Shown here in pieces: positions 1-8,829 of a stretch of 64,000 nt of DNA. Numbering within the stretch: position 1 is the first letter of the stretch; every line of letters begins with the position of its first letter. Below the pieces are notes generated by a model. The model worked only from the letters and a program-made list of their open reading frames with translations, was not told where the DNA came from and made no database searches. The DNA is from Blastococcus colisei (GTDB taxonomy: Bacteria > Actinomycetota > Actinomycetes > Mycobacteriales > Geodermatophilaceae), in NCBI RefSeq assembly GCF_006717095.1, contig NZ_VFQE01000001.1, positions 558,001 to 622,000 on the forward strand, written 5' to 3'. A program made the position numbers and the translations under genes.

Positions 1-1157
1 ATCGCGCCGATGCCGGTGATGGCGCGGCCGACGATCAGCGTGTTCACCTCGCGGGTGCCCTCGTAGGAGTAGATGGCCTCGGCGTCGGCGACGAAGCGGC
101 CGACGTTGTGCTCGAGCAGAATGCCGTTGCCGCCCATCAGCTCGCGGGCCCAGCCGGCGGTCTCCCGCATGCGCACGGTGCTGAAGGCCTTGGCCAGCGA
201 CGCCTGCTCGTCGGTCATCCGCCCGGTGTCCTGCAGTTGGGAGAGCCGCATGCACAGCGCGGCCGATGCGGTGATGTTGCCGAGCATCCGGACCAGCAGG
301 TCCTGCACCAGCTGGAAGCTCGCGATCGGCTTGCCGAACTGGGTGCGCTCGTTGGCGTAGCGCAGGGCGTGCTCGTACGCGCCGCGGGAGCAACCCACCG
401 CCGACCAGGCCACGCCCGCCCGCGTCGTCCTCAGGACCTTGGCGGTGTCCTTGAAGCCGTTGGCCTCCTGCAGCCGGTTCTCCTCGGGCACGCGGACGTC
501 CTCCAGCGTGAGGACGGCGTTCTGGACGGCGCGCAGCGCGATCTTGTCCTCGAGGTCGACGGCGGAGAACCCCTCGGTGCCCTGCTCGACGACGAAGCCC
601 AGCACCCGGGAGGTGTCGACGTCCTGGGCCCAGACGATCACCAGGTCGGCGAAGCTGCCGTTGCCGATCCACTTCTTCTGGCCGTTGAGCACCCACGTGT
701 CGCCGTCCCGGCGGGCCGTCGTCCGCAGGCCGCGGGCGACGTCGGAACCGGAGTCGGGCTCGGTGAGCCCGAAGGCGCCGATCAACTCCATGCGCGCCAT
801 GGCGGGCAGCCAGCGCTCCTTCTGCTCCTCGGAGGCGCACAGGTGCATCGAGCCCATGGCCAGGCCGCCGTGCACGCCCATGAAGGTGGAGACAGAGGGG
901 TCGCCGCGGGATAGCTCCATGGCGATCATCCCGTCGAGGAGGGCCGACTTGCCGGGGGAGCCGTAGCCGGAGAACTGCGTGCCGGCGATGCCCAGCTTCG
1001 CGAGCCCGGGGATGATCTGGCGGGGGAACTCGGCCCGCGTCCAGTACTCGTTGATGATCGGCTGGACCTCGGTGTCCATGAAGTTCCGCACTCGGTACAG
1101 CAGCGCCCGGTCGTCGTCGTCGAGGAGCGCCTCGAGGTCGTAGAAGTCCGACGTCAC
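1..1157 (-). CDS. Acyl-CoA dehydrogenase, glutaryl-CoA dehydrogenase-like (3' end cut by window)
   Basis: Flavin-dependent oxidation of an acyl-CoA thioester. The visible 385 residues cover almost the whole family length: N-terminal helical domain, central beta domain (LTEPDSGSD around residues 130-140, the FAD/substrate loop) and C-terminal helical domain. The last visible residues read YEGTREVNTLIVGRAITGIG; the YEGT glutamate is the catalytic base position in glutaryl-CoA dehydrogenase, and this C-terminal block resembles that subfamily more than short-chain ACADs. The start is GTG at 1155-1157, giving an N-terminus beginning MTSDFYDLEALL; no ATG precedes the conserved region. The stop lies beyond position 1. 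Glutaryl-CoA specificity is inference from the C-terminal motif. Confidence 0.85.
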   Translation of the reverse strand, partial: MTSDFYDLEALLDDDDRALLYRVRNFMDTEVQPIINEYWTRAEFPRQIIPGLAKLGIAGTQFSGYGSPGKSALLDGMIAMELSRGDPSVSTFMGVHGGLAMGSMHLCASEEQKERWLPAMARMELIGAFGLTEPDSGSDVARGLRTTARRDGDTWVLNGQKKWIGNGSFADLVIVWAQDVDTSRVLGFVVEQGTEGFSAVDLEDKIALRAVQNAVLTLEDVRVPEENRLQEANGFKDTAKVLRTTRAGVAWSAVGCSRGAYEHALRYANERTQFGKPIASFQLVQDLLVRMLGNITASAALCMRLSQLQDTGRMTDEQASLAKAFSTVRMRETAGWARELMGGNGILLEHNVGRFVADAEAIYSYEGTREVNTLIVGRAITGIGA

Positions 1158-1377
1158 TGGCCTCGTTCCGGCGGTCACGCCCGCCCCCTACCCCGCGGTC
1201 CGCGCGGCAACCGGCAGGTATGCGCGGCCGCCCTCCGGGAACGACCGGGTCCCCGTGCCCCGATCCATCGCACACCAGACCGTCGACGAGCTGGGTGGAC
1301 CGGGGAGCGTTGACGGGAGTCGTCGAGCGGCTGCCTGTCGCGCGGACCGGTGACCGGCCCCCGACGAGCCGCTGACA

Positions 1378-1426
1378 ACGACAGAACGGGCCGGTTCCCC
1401 GCGGTGGGGCCGGCCCGTCCTGTCGT
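1378..1426 (-). terminator. Hairpin terminator after the YihY gene
   Basis: Two 17-nt arms (1378-1394 and 1410-1426) pair with one mismatch around a 15-nt loop. The hairpin begins 8 nt downstream of the stop codon of the minus-strand gene ending at 1434. There is no clear U-tract, as is usual in actinobacteria. Confidence 0.7.
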
Positions 1427-1433
1427 CGTCAGC

Positions 1434-2486
1434 TCAGGTCGTCTGCTTGGGCTTGGGGTCGTCGCGGGCGTCGAGCTGGATCTCCTTCTCGGCCCTCGGC
1501 ACGCCCTCCTTCAGCTCCTTGGTCCGCTCGATCTCGGCGTCCATCTCGATGCCGAAGAGCAGCGCGAGGTTGATCAGCCAGAACCAGATCAGGAAGATCA
1601 CCACGCCGGCCAGTGCCCCGTAGGTGGCGTTGTAGCTGCTGAAGTTGGCCACGTAGAAGGCGAACGCTGCCGAGGCGACGACCGCCACCAGGATGGCGAC
1701 GCCGGCCCCCGGGCTGACCCACTTGAAGCCGCGCAGCTTCACGTTGGGCGTCGAGTAGTAGAGGACGGCGATCATCAGCGCCAGGATGACCAGCATGACC
1801 GGCCACTTGGCCCAGGTCCAGACGGTGAGGGCGGTGTCGCCCAGTCCGATGGCCTGCCCGATGGCGTCGACCACCGGGCCGCTGAGCACCAGCATCGCGA
1901 CGAGCACGGCGGCGAACAGGATGCCGATCAGGGTGACCAGCAGCTGCAGCGGCTTGAGCTTCCAGATCTTGCGGCCCTCGGGCGTCTCGTAGACGACGTT
2001 GGCGGCGCGGGTGAACGCGCCGACGTAGCCCGAGGCCGACCAGACGGCGCCGGCGAGACCGAGGATCAGGGCGAAGCCGACCGGAGCGCTGTTCCCGGCG
2101 ATCTGCTCGATCACCGGGTTGAGGGTCTCCGCCGCGGACTGGGGAACGACCGCGGTCAGCGCGTCGGTGAGCTGCTGCGGAGTGGTGAACAGGCCGACGA
2201 TGGAGGCCAGCGCGATCAGTGCCGGGAACAGCGCCAGGACGCCGTAGTAGGTCAGCGCCGCGGCCCAGTCGGTGAGGTTGTCCTCGCTGAACTCCTTCAG
2301 CGTCCGCTTGATCGTCCCGCCGGTCGTCGGCTTGGGGTCGGCGCCCGTGGGCGCGTAGTCGGCACGCGTGCCGCTGATGCTGTCGTTGTCCGGGGCGGGG
2401 TCGCCTGCGGGGCCGGTGTCGGCGGCGCGGTTGCCGGAGAACTGCGTCTCCGTGGTGCGGCTCGAGGAGCCGGTCGATCGAGCCAT
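1434..2486 (-). CDS. YihY/BrkB family inner-membrane protein
   Basis: A 350-aa protein of the YihY/BrkB (formerly 'ribonuclease BN') membrane family. The N-terminal ~75 residues are polar and probably cytoplasmic. Then come about six hydrophobic segments, starting with the family hallmark around AAALTYYGVLALFPALIAL and ending with a segment near VVIFLIWFWLINLALLFG followed by a charged tail (EIERTKELKEG). The start is ATG at 2484-2486, preceded by a strong GGAGGA Shine-Dalgarno. Members are proposed transporters or envelope proteins; the true function is not established and the old RNase name is a misannotation. It is followed by the hairpin at 1378-1426, so it is probably monocistronic. Confidence 0.85.
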   Translation of the reverse strand: MARSTGSSSRTTETQFSGNRAADTGPAGDPAPDNDSISGTRADYAPTGADPKPTTGGTIKRTLKEFSEDNLTDWAAALTYYGVLALFPALIALASIVGLFTTPQQLTDALTAVVPQSAAETLNPVIEQIAGNSAPVGFALILGLAGAVWSASGYVGAFTRAANVVYETPEGRKIWKLKPLQLLVTLIGILFAAVLVAMLVLSGPVVDAIGQAIGLGDTALTVWTWAKWPVMLVILALMIAVLYYSTPNVKLRGFKWVSPGAGVAILVAVVASAAFAFYVANFSSYNATYGALAGVVIFLIWFWLINLALLFGIEMDAEIERTKELKEGVPRAEKEIQLDARDDPKPKQTT

Positions 2487-2590
2487 GGAGTTCCTCCGTC
2501 GGGGCGGGAAGTGATCGCGCTCTGGATGCCCCGGATGATCTGCTTCCATGCCGGACGCGCCGGTAACGGTTCGGACGCGGCGCTGCCGGT

Positions 2591-4129
2591 TCAGCGGATG
2601 CCGGACACCGGCGACCATTCGCCGGCACGTGCGGTGGCCTCCTCGACCCCGGTGAGCGGGTCCGTCCGGCGGCCGGCGCCGCCACGACGGTCGGCCACCA
2701 TGCCGACGACGGCGACCGCCATGACGGCGAGGGTGGCGAGCGCCCCGATAAGCGCTACACCGGTGTAGGCACCGTCGCGCGGGAATCCGGTCGCGGGGTC
2801 GTGGCCGGCCGCGATCAGGGTGACCGCGACCGTGCTGCCCAGCGCCTGCCCGACCGCCCGGGCGATGGAGTTCACGGCGTTGGCCACGCCGGTCTCGTCC
2901 TCGTGCACGGCCTGCACGACGAGCGCCGGCAGGGCCGCGTAGGCGACGGTCACCGACAGCTGGGTCAGCACGCCGGCGACGACGACCAGCCATGGCTCGC
3001 CGCGGAGGAAGGCCAGCAGCAGGAAGCCCGCGACCCCGGTGGCGGCGCCGGCCAGCAGCGTCGGCAGGGCGCCGAGCCGGGTCACCACCTTCCCGGCGAC
3101 CGGCGCCACGGCGATCCCGACGACGCCGCCGGGCACCAGGTAGAGCACCGACGCCTCGAGGACGGAGGCGCCGAAGCCGTAGCCGGTCGCCCCGGGTGGG
3201 GTCTGCACGTACTGCAGGACGGCGAGGAACGAGGCGAACAGCGCGATCCCGGTCATGAGCCCGGCGACGTTCGGGACGATGGTGCGCCGGTCGGCGAGCA
3301 TCGCCGGGCGCAGGAGCGGCTGCGCCGTGCGGCGCTGCAGGACCACCCAGCCGGCGAGCACCAGGACCGAGCCGGCCAGGCAGCCGACGACCCCCGGTGA
3401 CGCCCAACCCCACGCGTTGCCCTGCGATACCGGCAGCAGGAGCAGCACCAGGCCGGCACCGAGGACCAGCGCTCCCCACCAGTCGACCCGACCGGAACCC
3501 GAGGACGGGCGATCGGGCAGCAGCCGGTAGGCGAGGACGAGGGACGCCAGGGTGACGCCGAGGCCGATCCAGAACGGCCGCCGGTAGTCGCCGCCGTCGC
3601 CGACCAGCAGGCCGGTGGCCACCAGTCCCGCCACGCCGCCCACGGCGAGCGTGCTGCTGACGATCGACATGGCCACGCTGAGCCGTGCCGCGGGCAGCTC
3701 GCGGCGCAGCACGCTGATCGACAGCGGGAACAACCCGTAGGAGGCGCCCTGCAGGATGCGGCCGACCAGCAGCAGCGGCAGGGACGTCGTGACGATGGCG
3801 AGCAGCGTGCCCAGCGCGACCGCCACGAGGATGCCCAGGATCACCGGCCGTTCGCCCCGCAGGTCGCCGAGCCGGCCCAGAGCGGGCGTCAGGACGGCAG
3901 CGGCCAGCAGGTTGGCCGTGAGCACCCAGCCGGCGGCCCCGGGGGACACGTCGAGCTGGTCCTCGATCGTGCCGAGGACGGGGACGACGAGACTCTGGAG
4001 CAGCGACAGCGTGGTGACGCCGAGGGCCAGGGCGAGGACCAGCAGCCCGGGCCGGACGGCGGTGCCCGGGGTGGACGAGGGGGAGGACCGGGACACCCAT
4101 CGATCAGACCACGCGACCGGAGCCCTCAA
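2591..4129 (-). CDS. MFS multidrug-type transporter (DHA2-like)
   Basis: A 512-aa major facilitator protein with about 14 hydrophobic segments, the DHA2 (EmrB/QacA) topology. The loop GRLGDLRGERPVIL between segments 2 and 3 is the MFS motif A equivalent. QAVHEDETGVANAVNSIARAVGQALG near the end matches the conserved segment-13 region of DHA2 exporters, which expel drugs or metabolites using proton motive force. The longest start is TTG at 4127-4129; a GTG at 4094-4096 would remove 11 residues and is equally plausible. No regulator gene is adjacent, and the substrate cannot be predicted. Confidence 0.85.
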   Translation of the reverse strand: MRAPVAWSDRWVSRSSPSSTPGTAVRPGLLVLALALGVTTLSLLQSLVVPVLGTIEDQLDVSPGAAGWVLTANLLAAAVLTPALGRLGDLRGERPVILGILVAVALGTLLAIVTTSLPLLLVGRILQGASYGLFPLSISVLRRELPAARLSVAMSIVSSTLAVGGVAGLVATGLLVGDGGDYRRPFWIGLGVTLASLVLAYRLLPDRPSSGSGRVDWWGALVLGAGLVLLLLPVSQGNAWGWASPGVVGCLAGSVLVLAGWVVLQRRTAQPLLRPAMLADRRTIVPNVAGLMTGIALFASFLAVLQYVQTPPGATGYGFGASVLEASVLYLVPGGVVGIAVAPVAGKVVTRLGALPTLLAGAATGVAGFLLLAFLRGEPWLVVVAGVLTQLSVTVAYAALPALVVQAVHEDETGVANAVNSIARAVGQALGSTVAVTLIAAGHDPATGFPRDGAYTGVALIGALATLAVMAVAVVGMVADRRGGAGRRTDPLTGVEEATARAGEWSPVSGIR

Positions 4130-4291
4130 GTTGGCTCGGACAACGACCGATGGTCGTGAAGCTGGTCACACTCCGTCAGGTGAAGTACCCAACTCGACGA
4201 TTGAGACCTCGGTTCACGGGGGACAGAGTCTTCCGATGACGTGCGCCGCCCCTGTCCCGGCGGCGCATCCGACTGCAGGGGGAGAGCGAAG

Positions 4292-4453
4292 ATGATGTTG
4301 TGGCCGGCCGTGACCCTGATCGGGTTCCTGGTTCTGACGGCCCTGGTCATCGCGATGGGCACCCGGTCCACCGCCCGCTACGAGGCCGAGCGTGCCGAGA
4401 TGGCTGACCGTCCCCGGCACGGCGCAGGCGACCCGGTGCGCGCCGCCGCATAG
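4292..4453 (+). CDS. Small single-pass membrane protein, 53 aa
   Basis: The short ORF starts at ATG 4292 after a GGGGGAGAG Shine-Dalgarno (4278-4286). It encodes one hydrophobic segment (about residues 3-22, LWPAVTLIGFLVLTALVIAM) followed by a charged cytoplasmic tail ending RAAA. The good ribosome site and the hairpin just downstream support a real gene. It is an orphan membrane microprotein of unknown function, divergent from the MFS gene at 2591-4129. The next codon is also ATG (4295). Confidence 0.6.
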   Translation: MMLWPAVTLIGFLVLTALVIAMGTRSTARYEAERAEMADRPRHGAGDPVRAAA

Positions 4454-4463
4454 CCGACCGAAG

Positions 4464-4515
4464 GAACGACCGAAGCCCCGCCGCTCCGTCCGGAGCGAGC
4501 GGGGCTCGGTCGTTC
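4464..4515. terminator. Bidirectional hairpin terminator
   Basis: A long inverted repeat (GAACGACCGAAGCCCCGC paired with GCGGGGCTCGGTCGTTC, plus an inner CGCTCC/GGAGCG stem) lies between the convergent genes ending at 4453 (+) and 4533 (-). It is followed by a short direct repeat of CGTTCTxGAGCACGTG at 4511-4526 and 4529-4544, the second copy covering the 3' end of the minus-strand gene. Confidence 0.75.
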
Positions 4516-4532
4516 TCGAGCACGTGGTCGTT

Positions 4533-6326
4533 CTAGAGCACGTGCGAAGGCGTGTCCAGCACCGTGCGGTCGAGGGACTCCAGCAGGCCGAAGCGGTGGT
4601 TCACCCGCGGCAGCTCCCAGCGCCAGAAGTACCTGGCCGCCTGCCGTTTGCCCTCGTGGAAGTCGCTCGCCGCGCCCTCGCAGGCCAGCGCCTGCTCCAG
4701 CCACAGCCACGCGACGACGATGTGCCCGGCGGCCTCGAGGTAGACGTGCGAGTTGGCCAGGGCCAGGTCCGGCTCGCCGGTTCCCCAGAGCGTCGCGGTC
4801 ACCGCGCCCATGCGGGCCACCGCGGCGTCCAGGTCGGCGGCGAAGCCGGCCCACTCGCTCCCCGCCGCGCGGGCCGTGGTGGCCGCGATCGTCTCGCCCA
4901 GCAGGGCCAGCCCGGCACCGCCCTGCATCACGACCTTGCGTCCCAGCAGGTCGAGGGACTGGACGCCCTGGGTCCCCTCGTGGATGGGGTTGAGCCGGTT
5001 GTCCCGGTAGAACTGCTCGACCGGGTAGTCGCGGGTGTAGCCGTAGCCGCCGTGCACCTGGATGGCCAGGTCGTTGGCGGCCAGGCCCCACTGGGAGGGC
5101 CACGCCTTGGCGATCGGGGTGAGCATGTCCAGCAGCAGGTGGGCGCGGCTCCGCTCCTCCTGGGTCTCCGCCGTCTGCTCCTCGTCCACGAGCCGCGCGC
5201 AGTAAAGGCCCAGGGCCATGCCGCCCTCGACGTAGGACTTGGCGGCCAGCAGCATCCGGCGGACGTCGGTGTGCTCGATGATCGGCACCATCGGCGAGGC
5301 GGGGTCTTTGCCGGCGGGCGGGCGGCCCTGGGTGCGGGTGCGGGCGTACTCCAGCGCGTGCAGGTAGCCGGTGTAGCCGAGGACGGTGGCGCCGACCCCG
5401 ACGCCGATCCGCGCCTCGTTCATCATGTGGAACATGTAGGTCAGGCCGCGGTGCTGCTCGCCCACGAGGTAGCCGACCGCGCCGGCCCGCCCGCCGGGCG
5501 TGTGCACGCCTTCACCGAAGTTGAGCAGGGTGTTCGTCGTCCCGCGGTAGCCCATCTTGTGGTTGAGCCCGGCGAGGACGACGTCGTTGCGCTCGCCGAG
5601 CGAGCCGTCGTCGTTGACCAGGAACTTCGGGACGATGAACAGCGAGATGCCCTTCACCCCGGGCGGTCCGCCGGGGATCTTGGCCAGCACCAGGTGGACG
5701 ATGTTCTCGGTCAGCTCGTGGTCGCCGCCGGAGATCCACATCTTGTTGCCGGTGAGCCGGTAGGTGCCGTCGTCCTGCGGGACGGCCCTGGTGGTGATGT
5801 CGGCCAGCGACGACCCGGCCTGCGGCTCGGACAGGGCCATGGTCCCGAACCAGCGGCCCTCGAGCTCGGGCCGGACGAAGGTGTCGATCTGCTCCTGGCT
5901 GCCGTGGGCGAGCAGCAGCCGCGCGTTGCCCATCGTCAGGAACGGATAGGCCGACGTGCCGACGTTGGCCGCCTTGAACCAGGCGAACACCGCCTGGCCG
6001 ACGGTGTGCGGCAGCTGCATGCCGCCGTACTCCTCGTCGAACGAGCCGGCAATCAGCCCGGCGTCGGTGAACACCTTCAGCGCCTTGGACACCTCCGGGA
6101 TCAGCACGGCCTTGCCGTCGACCATGTGCGGCTCGTTCTCGTCGGCCGTCCGGTTGTGCGGCGCGAAGTGGTCGGTGGCGATCTGCTCGGCCAGGTCCAG
6201 GACCGCGTCGAACGTCTCGCGGGAGTGCTCGGTGAACCGGGAGCGCTTGGTGAGGGACTCGACGTCGAGCCACTCGTGCAGCAGGAAGTCCAGGTCGCGG
6301 CGGGACAGGATCAAAGAGGTAGCCAC
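4533..6326 (-). CDS. Acyl-CoA dehydrogenase, large FadE type with C-terminal extension
   Basis: A 597-aa acyl-CoA dehydrogenase, about 200 residues longer than classical ACADs and matching the long actinobacterial FadE type with an extra C-terminal helical domain. Visible family marks include MALSEPQAGSSLADI (flavin/substrate loop, about residues 180-195), KMWISGGDHEL, MMNEARIGVG, QVHGGYGYTRDYPVEQFYRD and NPIHEGTQGVQ, whose glutamate occupies the usual catalytic-base position. The start is GTG at 6324-6326 (product begins MATSLILSRRDLDFLL). The frame stays open upstream to 6653, but that stretch is arginine/proline-rich and noncoding in character. Probable role: fatty acid beta-oxidation; substrate unknown. 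Convergent with the small gene at 4292. Confidence 0.88.
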   Translation of the reverse strand: MATSLILSRRDLDFLLHEWLDVESLTKRSRFTEHSRETFDAVLDLAEQIATDHFAPHNRTADENEPHMVDGKAVLIPEVSKALKVFTDAGLIAGSFDEEYGGMQLPHTVGQAVFAWFKAANVGTSAYPFLTMGNARLLLAHGSQEQIDTFVRPELEGRWFGTMALSEPQAGSSLADITTRAVPQDDGTYRLTGNKMWISGGDHELTENIVHLVLAKIPGGPPGVKGISLFIVPKFLVNDDGSLGERNDVVLAGLNHKMGYRGTTNTLLNFGEGVHTPGGRAGAVGYLVGEQHRGLTYMFHMMNEARIGVGVGATVLGYTGYLHALEYARTRTQGRPPAGKDPASPMVPIIEHTDVRRMLLAAKSYVEGGMALGLYCARLVDEEQTAETQEERSRAHLLLDMLTPIAKAWPSQWGLAANDLAIQVHGGYGYTRDYPVEQFYRDNRLNPIHEGTQGVQSLDLLGRKVVMQGGAGLALLGETIAATTARAAGSEWAGFAADLDAAVARMGAVTATLWGTGEPDLALANSHVYLEAAGHIVVAWLWLEQALACEGAASDFHEGKRQAARYFWRWELPRVNHRFGLLESLDRTVLDTPSHVL

Positions 6327-6448
6327 GACCGTCAGCGTAGGCGGAACGGGCGACGCCAGCGGGCGCGTCCCGCCTGCTCCGACCAGTGGACCCGGGTGAC
6401 CCGGCTTGCTCCTGGGAACGGGCCGTCCGGGTCCACTGGTCCGTGGCG

Positions 6449-8203
6449 TCAGCTCGGCGCGTCCCCGGGCCGGCCGGCCGGAGGCGGGACGGACGTCGGA
6501 GCGGCGGTGCCGGCGGCGTGCACGACCTGACCGGCGGCGTCGTCCTCCGGCGGGGTGCCGGCCTCCTCCTGCCGGGCCTGGATCCCCGACTTGGTGCTCA
6601 GCGCCAGTTGCGGCAGGAACAGGAACACGAAGAAGCCGATCGCGACCACGCACGCGGCGATGAGGAACACCACGTCGATCGAGTCGGAGAAGCCGACCTT
6701 GAAGGGCAGCGCCAGCACGGCCGGCAGCTCCTGGATGAAGGACGTGTCCTCGAGGCTGCCGCCGTTCCCGGCACCCAGCTGCTCGAACCGGGGGGCCAGC
6801 TCGGGGTTCGCCCGGGCCGCGTCCTGGACCGCGCTACCGATGTCCTGCGGCAGCCGGGTGAAGAGGATCGACAGGAAGGCGGCCGTGCCGATCGTGCCGC
6901 CCATCTGCCGGAAGAACGTCACCGACGACGTGGCGACCCCCATCTCCCGCGGGGAGACGGCGTTCTGGACGGCGAGGATGACCGGCTGGAAGTTGAAGCC
7001 GAGGCCCAGGCCGAGCATGACCATGAACGGCACCAGCGTCCACACCGAGGTGTCGGCCCCGACGACGAACGACATCGACAGCAGTGCGGTCACCATCAGC
7101 GCGATGCCGACCAGCGGGAAGATCTTGTACCTGCCGGTCTTCGAGATCGCGATGCCCGAGCTCAGCGCGCCGGCCATGATGCCGGCGACGAGCGGGATCA
7201 TCTGCAGCCCGGCGACGGTCGCGCTCGAGCCCTTGACGATCTGCAGGTACTGGGGGAGCAGGAGCAGGCCGCCGAACATGCCGGCGCCCATCACGACGCT
7301 GCCGATGCCGCTGACGGCGAAGGTCCGGTTGCCGAACAGCCGCAGGGGGAGCAGCGCGTCGTCCCGGTAGGCCCGCTCGGCGAGCACGAACAGGGCGAAG
7401 CCGACGGCGCCGATCGCGTAGCAGGTCAGGGCACGGCCGGAGGACCAGCCCCAGATGCGGCCCTGCTCGGCGATGATCAGCAGCGGCACCAGGAACGTGA
7501 TCAGGGCCAGCGCGCCGGGCCAGTCGATCCGGTGGTCGCGGCGCTCGTGCGGCAGGTGGAGGACCCGCCAGACGACCGCGAAGGCCATCAGACCCAGCGG
7601 CACGTTGATCCAGAAGATCCAGCGCCAGCCGTCCAGCCCGAGGATCGAGGACTGCCCCGCCAGGAACCCCCCGATGACCGGGCCGAGCACGCTGGACGTG
7701 CCGAAGACGGCCATGAAGTAGCCCTGGTACCGGGAGCGCTCCCGCGGCGGCACGATGTCGCCGATGATCGCCAGCGCCATGGACATGAGGCCACCGGCAC
7801 CGATGCCCTGCACGGCCCGGAACGCGGCCAGCTGGTACATCGAGTCGGCGATCCCGCAGAGCGCGGAGCCGACGACGAAGACGGTGATGGCGAACAGGTA
7901 GAACGGCCGCCGCCCGTAGATGTCCGACAGCTTCCCGTACATCGGGGTGGCGATCGTCGACGTGATCAGGAACGCCGTCGTCGCCCAGGCCTGCAGGTCG
8001 TAGCCCTGCAGGTCGTCGGCGATGATCCGGATCGCCGTCGCGACGACGGTCTGGTCCAGCGCGGCCAGGAACATCGCGACCATGAGGCCGACGAGGATCG
8101 TGACGATCTGACGGTGGGTGAAGCTGCCGCTGGCGTCCGGTGCCGCGGCCGCCGCGCGGGCACCCCTGCGCTCGGCCGCGGTCGTGCGGGTGGACTGGCT
8201 CAT
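6449..8203 (-). CDS. DHA2-family MFS drug exporter
   Basis: A 584-aa exporter with 14 predicted membrane segments. MFLAALDQTVVATAIRII is the segment-1 signature of EmrB/QacA-type proteins, GKLSDIYGRRPFYL is motif A, and GPVIGGFLAG is the drug:H+ antiporter motif C in segment 5. The C-terminal tail (about 60 residues) is polar and proline-rich. The ATG at 8201-8203 overlaps the stop codon of the upstream marR-type gene (ATGA), so the two are translated as a coupled pair. The MarR protein probably represses both genes. Substrate unknown. Confidence 0.9.
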   Translation of the reverse strand: MSQSTRTTAAERRGARAAAAAPDASGSFTHRQIVTILVGLMVAMFLAALDQTVVATAIRIIADDLQGYDLQAWATTAFLITSTIATPMYGKLSDIYGRRPFYLFAITVFVVGSALCGIADSMYQLAAFRAVQGIGAGGLMSMALAIIGDIVPPRERSRYQGYFMAVFGTSSVLGPVIGGFLAGQSSILGLDGWRWIFWINVPLGLMAFAVVWRVLHLPHERRDHRIDWPGALALITFLVPLLIIAEQGRIWGWSSGRALTCYAIGAVGFALFVLAERAYRDDALLPLRLFGNRTFAVSGIGSVVMGAGMFGGLLLLPQYLQIVKGSSATVAGLQMIPLVAGIMAGALSSGIAISKTGRYKIFPLVGIALMVTALLSMSFVVGADTSVWTLVPFMVMLGLGLGFNFQPVILAVQNAVSPREMGVATSSVTFFRQMGGTIGTAAFLSILFTRLPQDIGSAVQDAARANPELAPRFEQLGAGNGGSLEDTSFIQELPAVLALPFKVGFSDSIDVVFLIAACVVAIGFFVFLFLPQLALSTKSGIQARQEEAGTPPEDDAAGQVVHAAGTAAPTSVPPPAGRPGDAPS

Positions 8204-8688
8204 CGGTTCTCTCTCGCGGGGTCGTGGTCGGCGGTGCCGGGGAGCGTGGCCGCCATGTCGTCGAGCAGGCGGCCGAACAACGTGGTCAGGGTGGCGACGT
8301 CCGCGGGGTCCCAGCCGGCGGTGACCCGCTCGAGGTGGGCCTCCCGCTCGCGCCGGAGGGCGTCGAGGGCGGCATGGCCGGCCTCGGTGACGACGAGCCG
8401 GCTGGCCCGCCCGTCGGACTCGTCGGCGCTGCGCCGCACGAGCCCCTGCTCGACCAGGGCGGCGACGTGCCGGCTGACGGTCGACGGGTCGGCGTGCACG
8501 AGCTCGGCGAGGGCGCCCTGGCGCAGCGGCCCCAGGCGCTCGAGCGGGAACAGCAGCACGAGCGCCGCCCGATCGCGACCGTCGGTCGTGGACATCTGCG
8601 ACTTCAGCGCGTGCACCAGCCGCATGAACCGTGGCAGCTGCTCGGACAGGGCGCGCACCAACGCGTGCCGGTCGGCGGGGGCGGACAT
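8200..8688 (-). CDS. MarR family transcriptional regulator
   Basis: A 162-aa winged-helix regulator. The core LGPLRQGALAELVHADPSTVSRHVAALVEQGLVRR is the MarR helix-turn-helix and recognition helix (about residues 55-90), followed by the wing SADESDGRASRLVVTEAG containing the conserved D-x-R. The start is ATG at 8686-8688 with GGAG six nt upstream; a longer frame to 8742 would cross the putative operator and is rejected. It is the first gene of a two-gene unit with the MFS exporter and divergent from hrpA. Likely a ligand-responsive repressor of the exporter and itself; the ligand is unknown. Confidence 0.88.
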   Translation of the reverse strand: MSAPADRHALVRALSEQLPRFMRLVHALKSQMSTTDGRDRAALVLLFPLERLGPLRQGALAELVHADPSTVSRHVAALVEQGLVRRSADESDGRASRLVVTEAGHAALDALRREREAHLERVTAGWDPADVATLTTLFGRLLDDMAATLPGTADHDPARENR

Positions 8689-8729
8689 GCGACTCCGGAG
8701 GACGACGAGGATCGGGCGCGGACATCTCG

Positions 8730-8756
8730 TTGCACGATGCACGCAATAAGTTGCAG
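8730..8756. promoter_or_regulatory. Putative MarR operator upstream of marR/MFS
   Basis: The region contains TTGCACGATGCACGCAA (8730-8746), an imperfect inverted repeat with TTGC/GCAA outer arms, followed by GTTGCAGAC. It lies about 42 nt upstream of the MarR start, and TTGCA-type arms are typical of MarR-family operators. Assignment is by position and motif style only. Confidence 0.4.
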
Positions 8757-8829
8757 ACTACACCGATCCGGATCGGCGGACGGGCCGGGCACCCGCGGTG
8801 GGATCCTTGGGCCCCACCGGACCCATCCG

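Noticed and set aside
1434-4100. An 888-codon frame apparently fusing the YihY protein to the MFS region
   Set aside because: The first ~530 codons are an out-of-frame reading of the MFS gene. The YihY gene has its own ATG with a strong Shine-Dalgarno at 2486.
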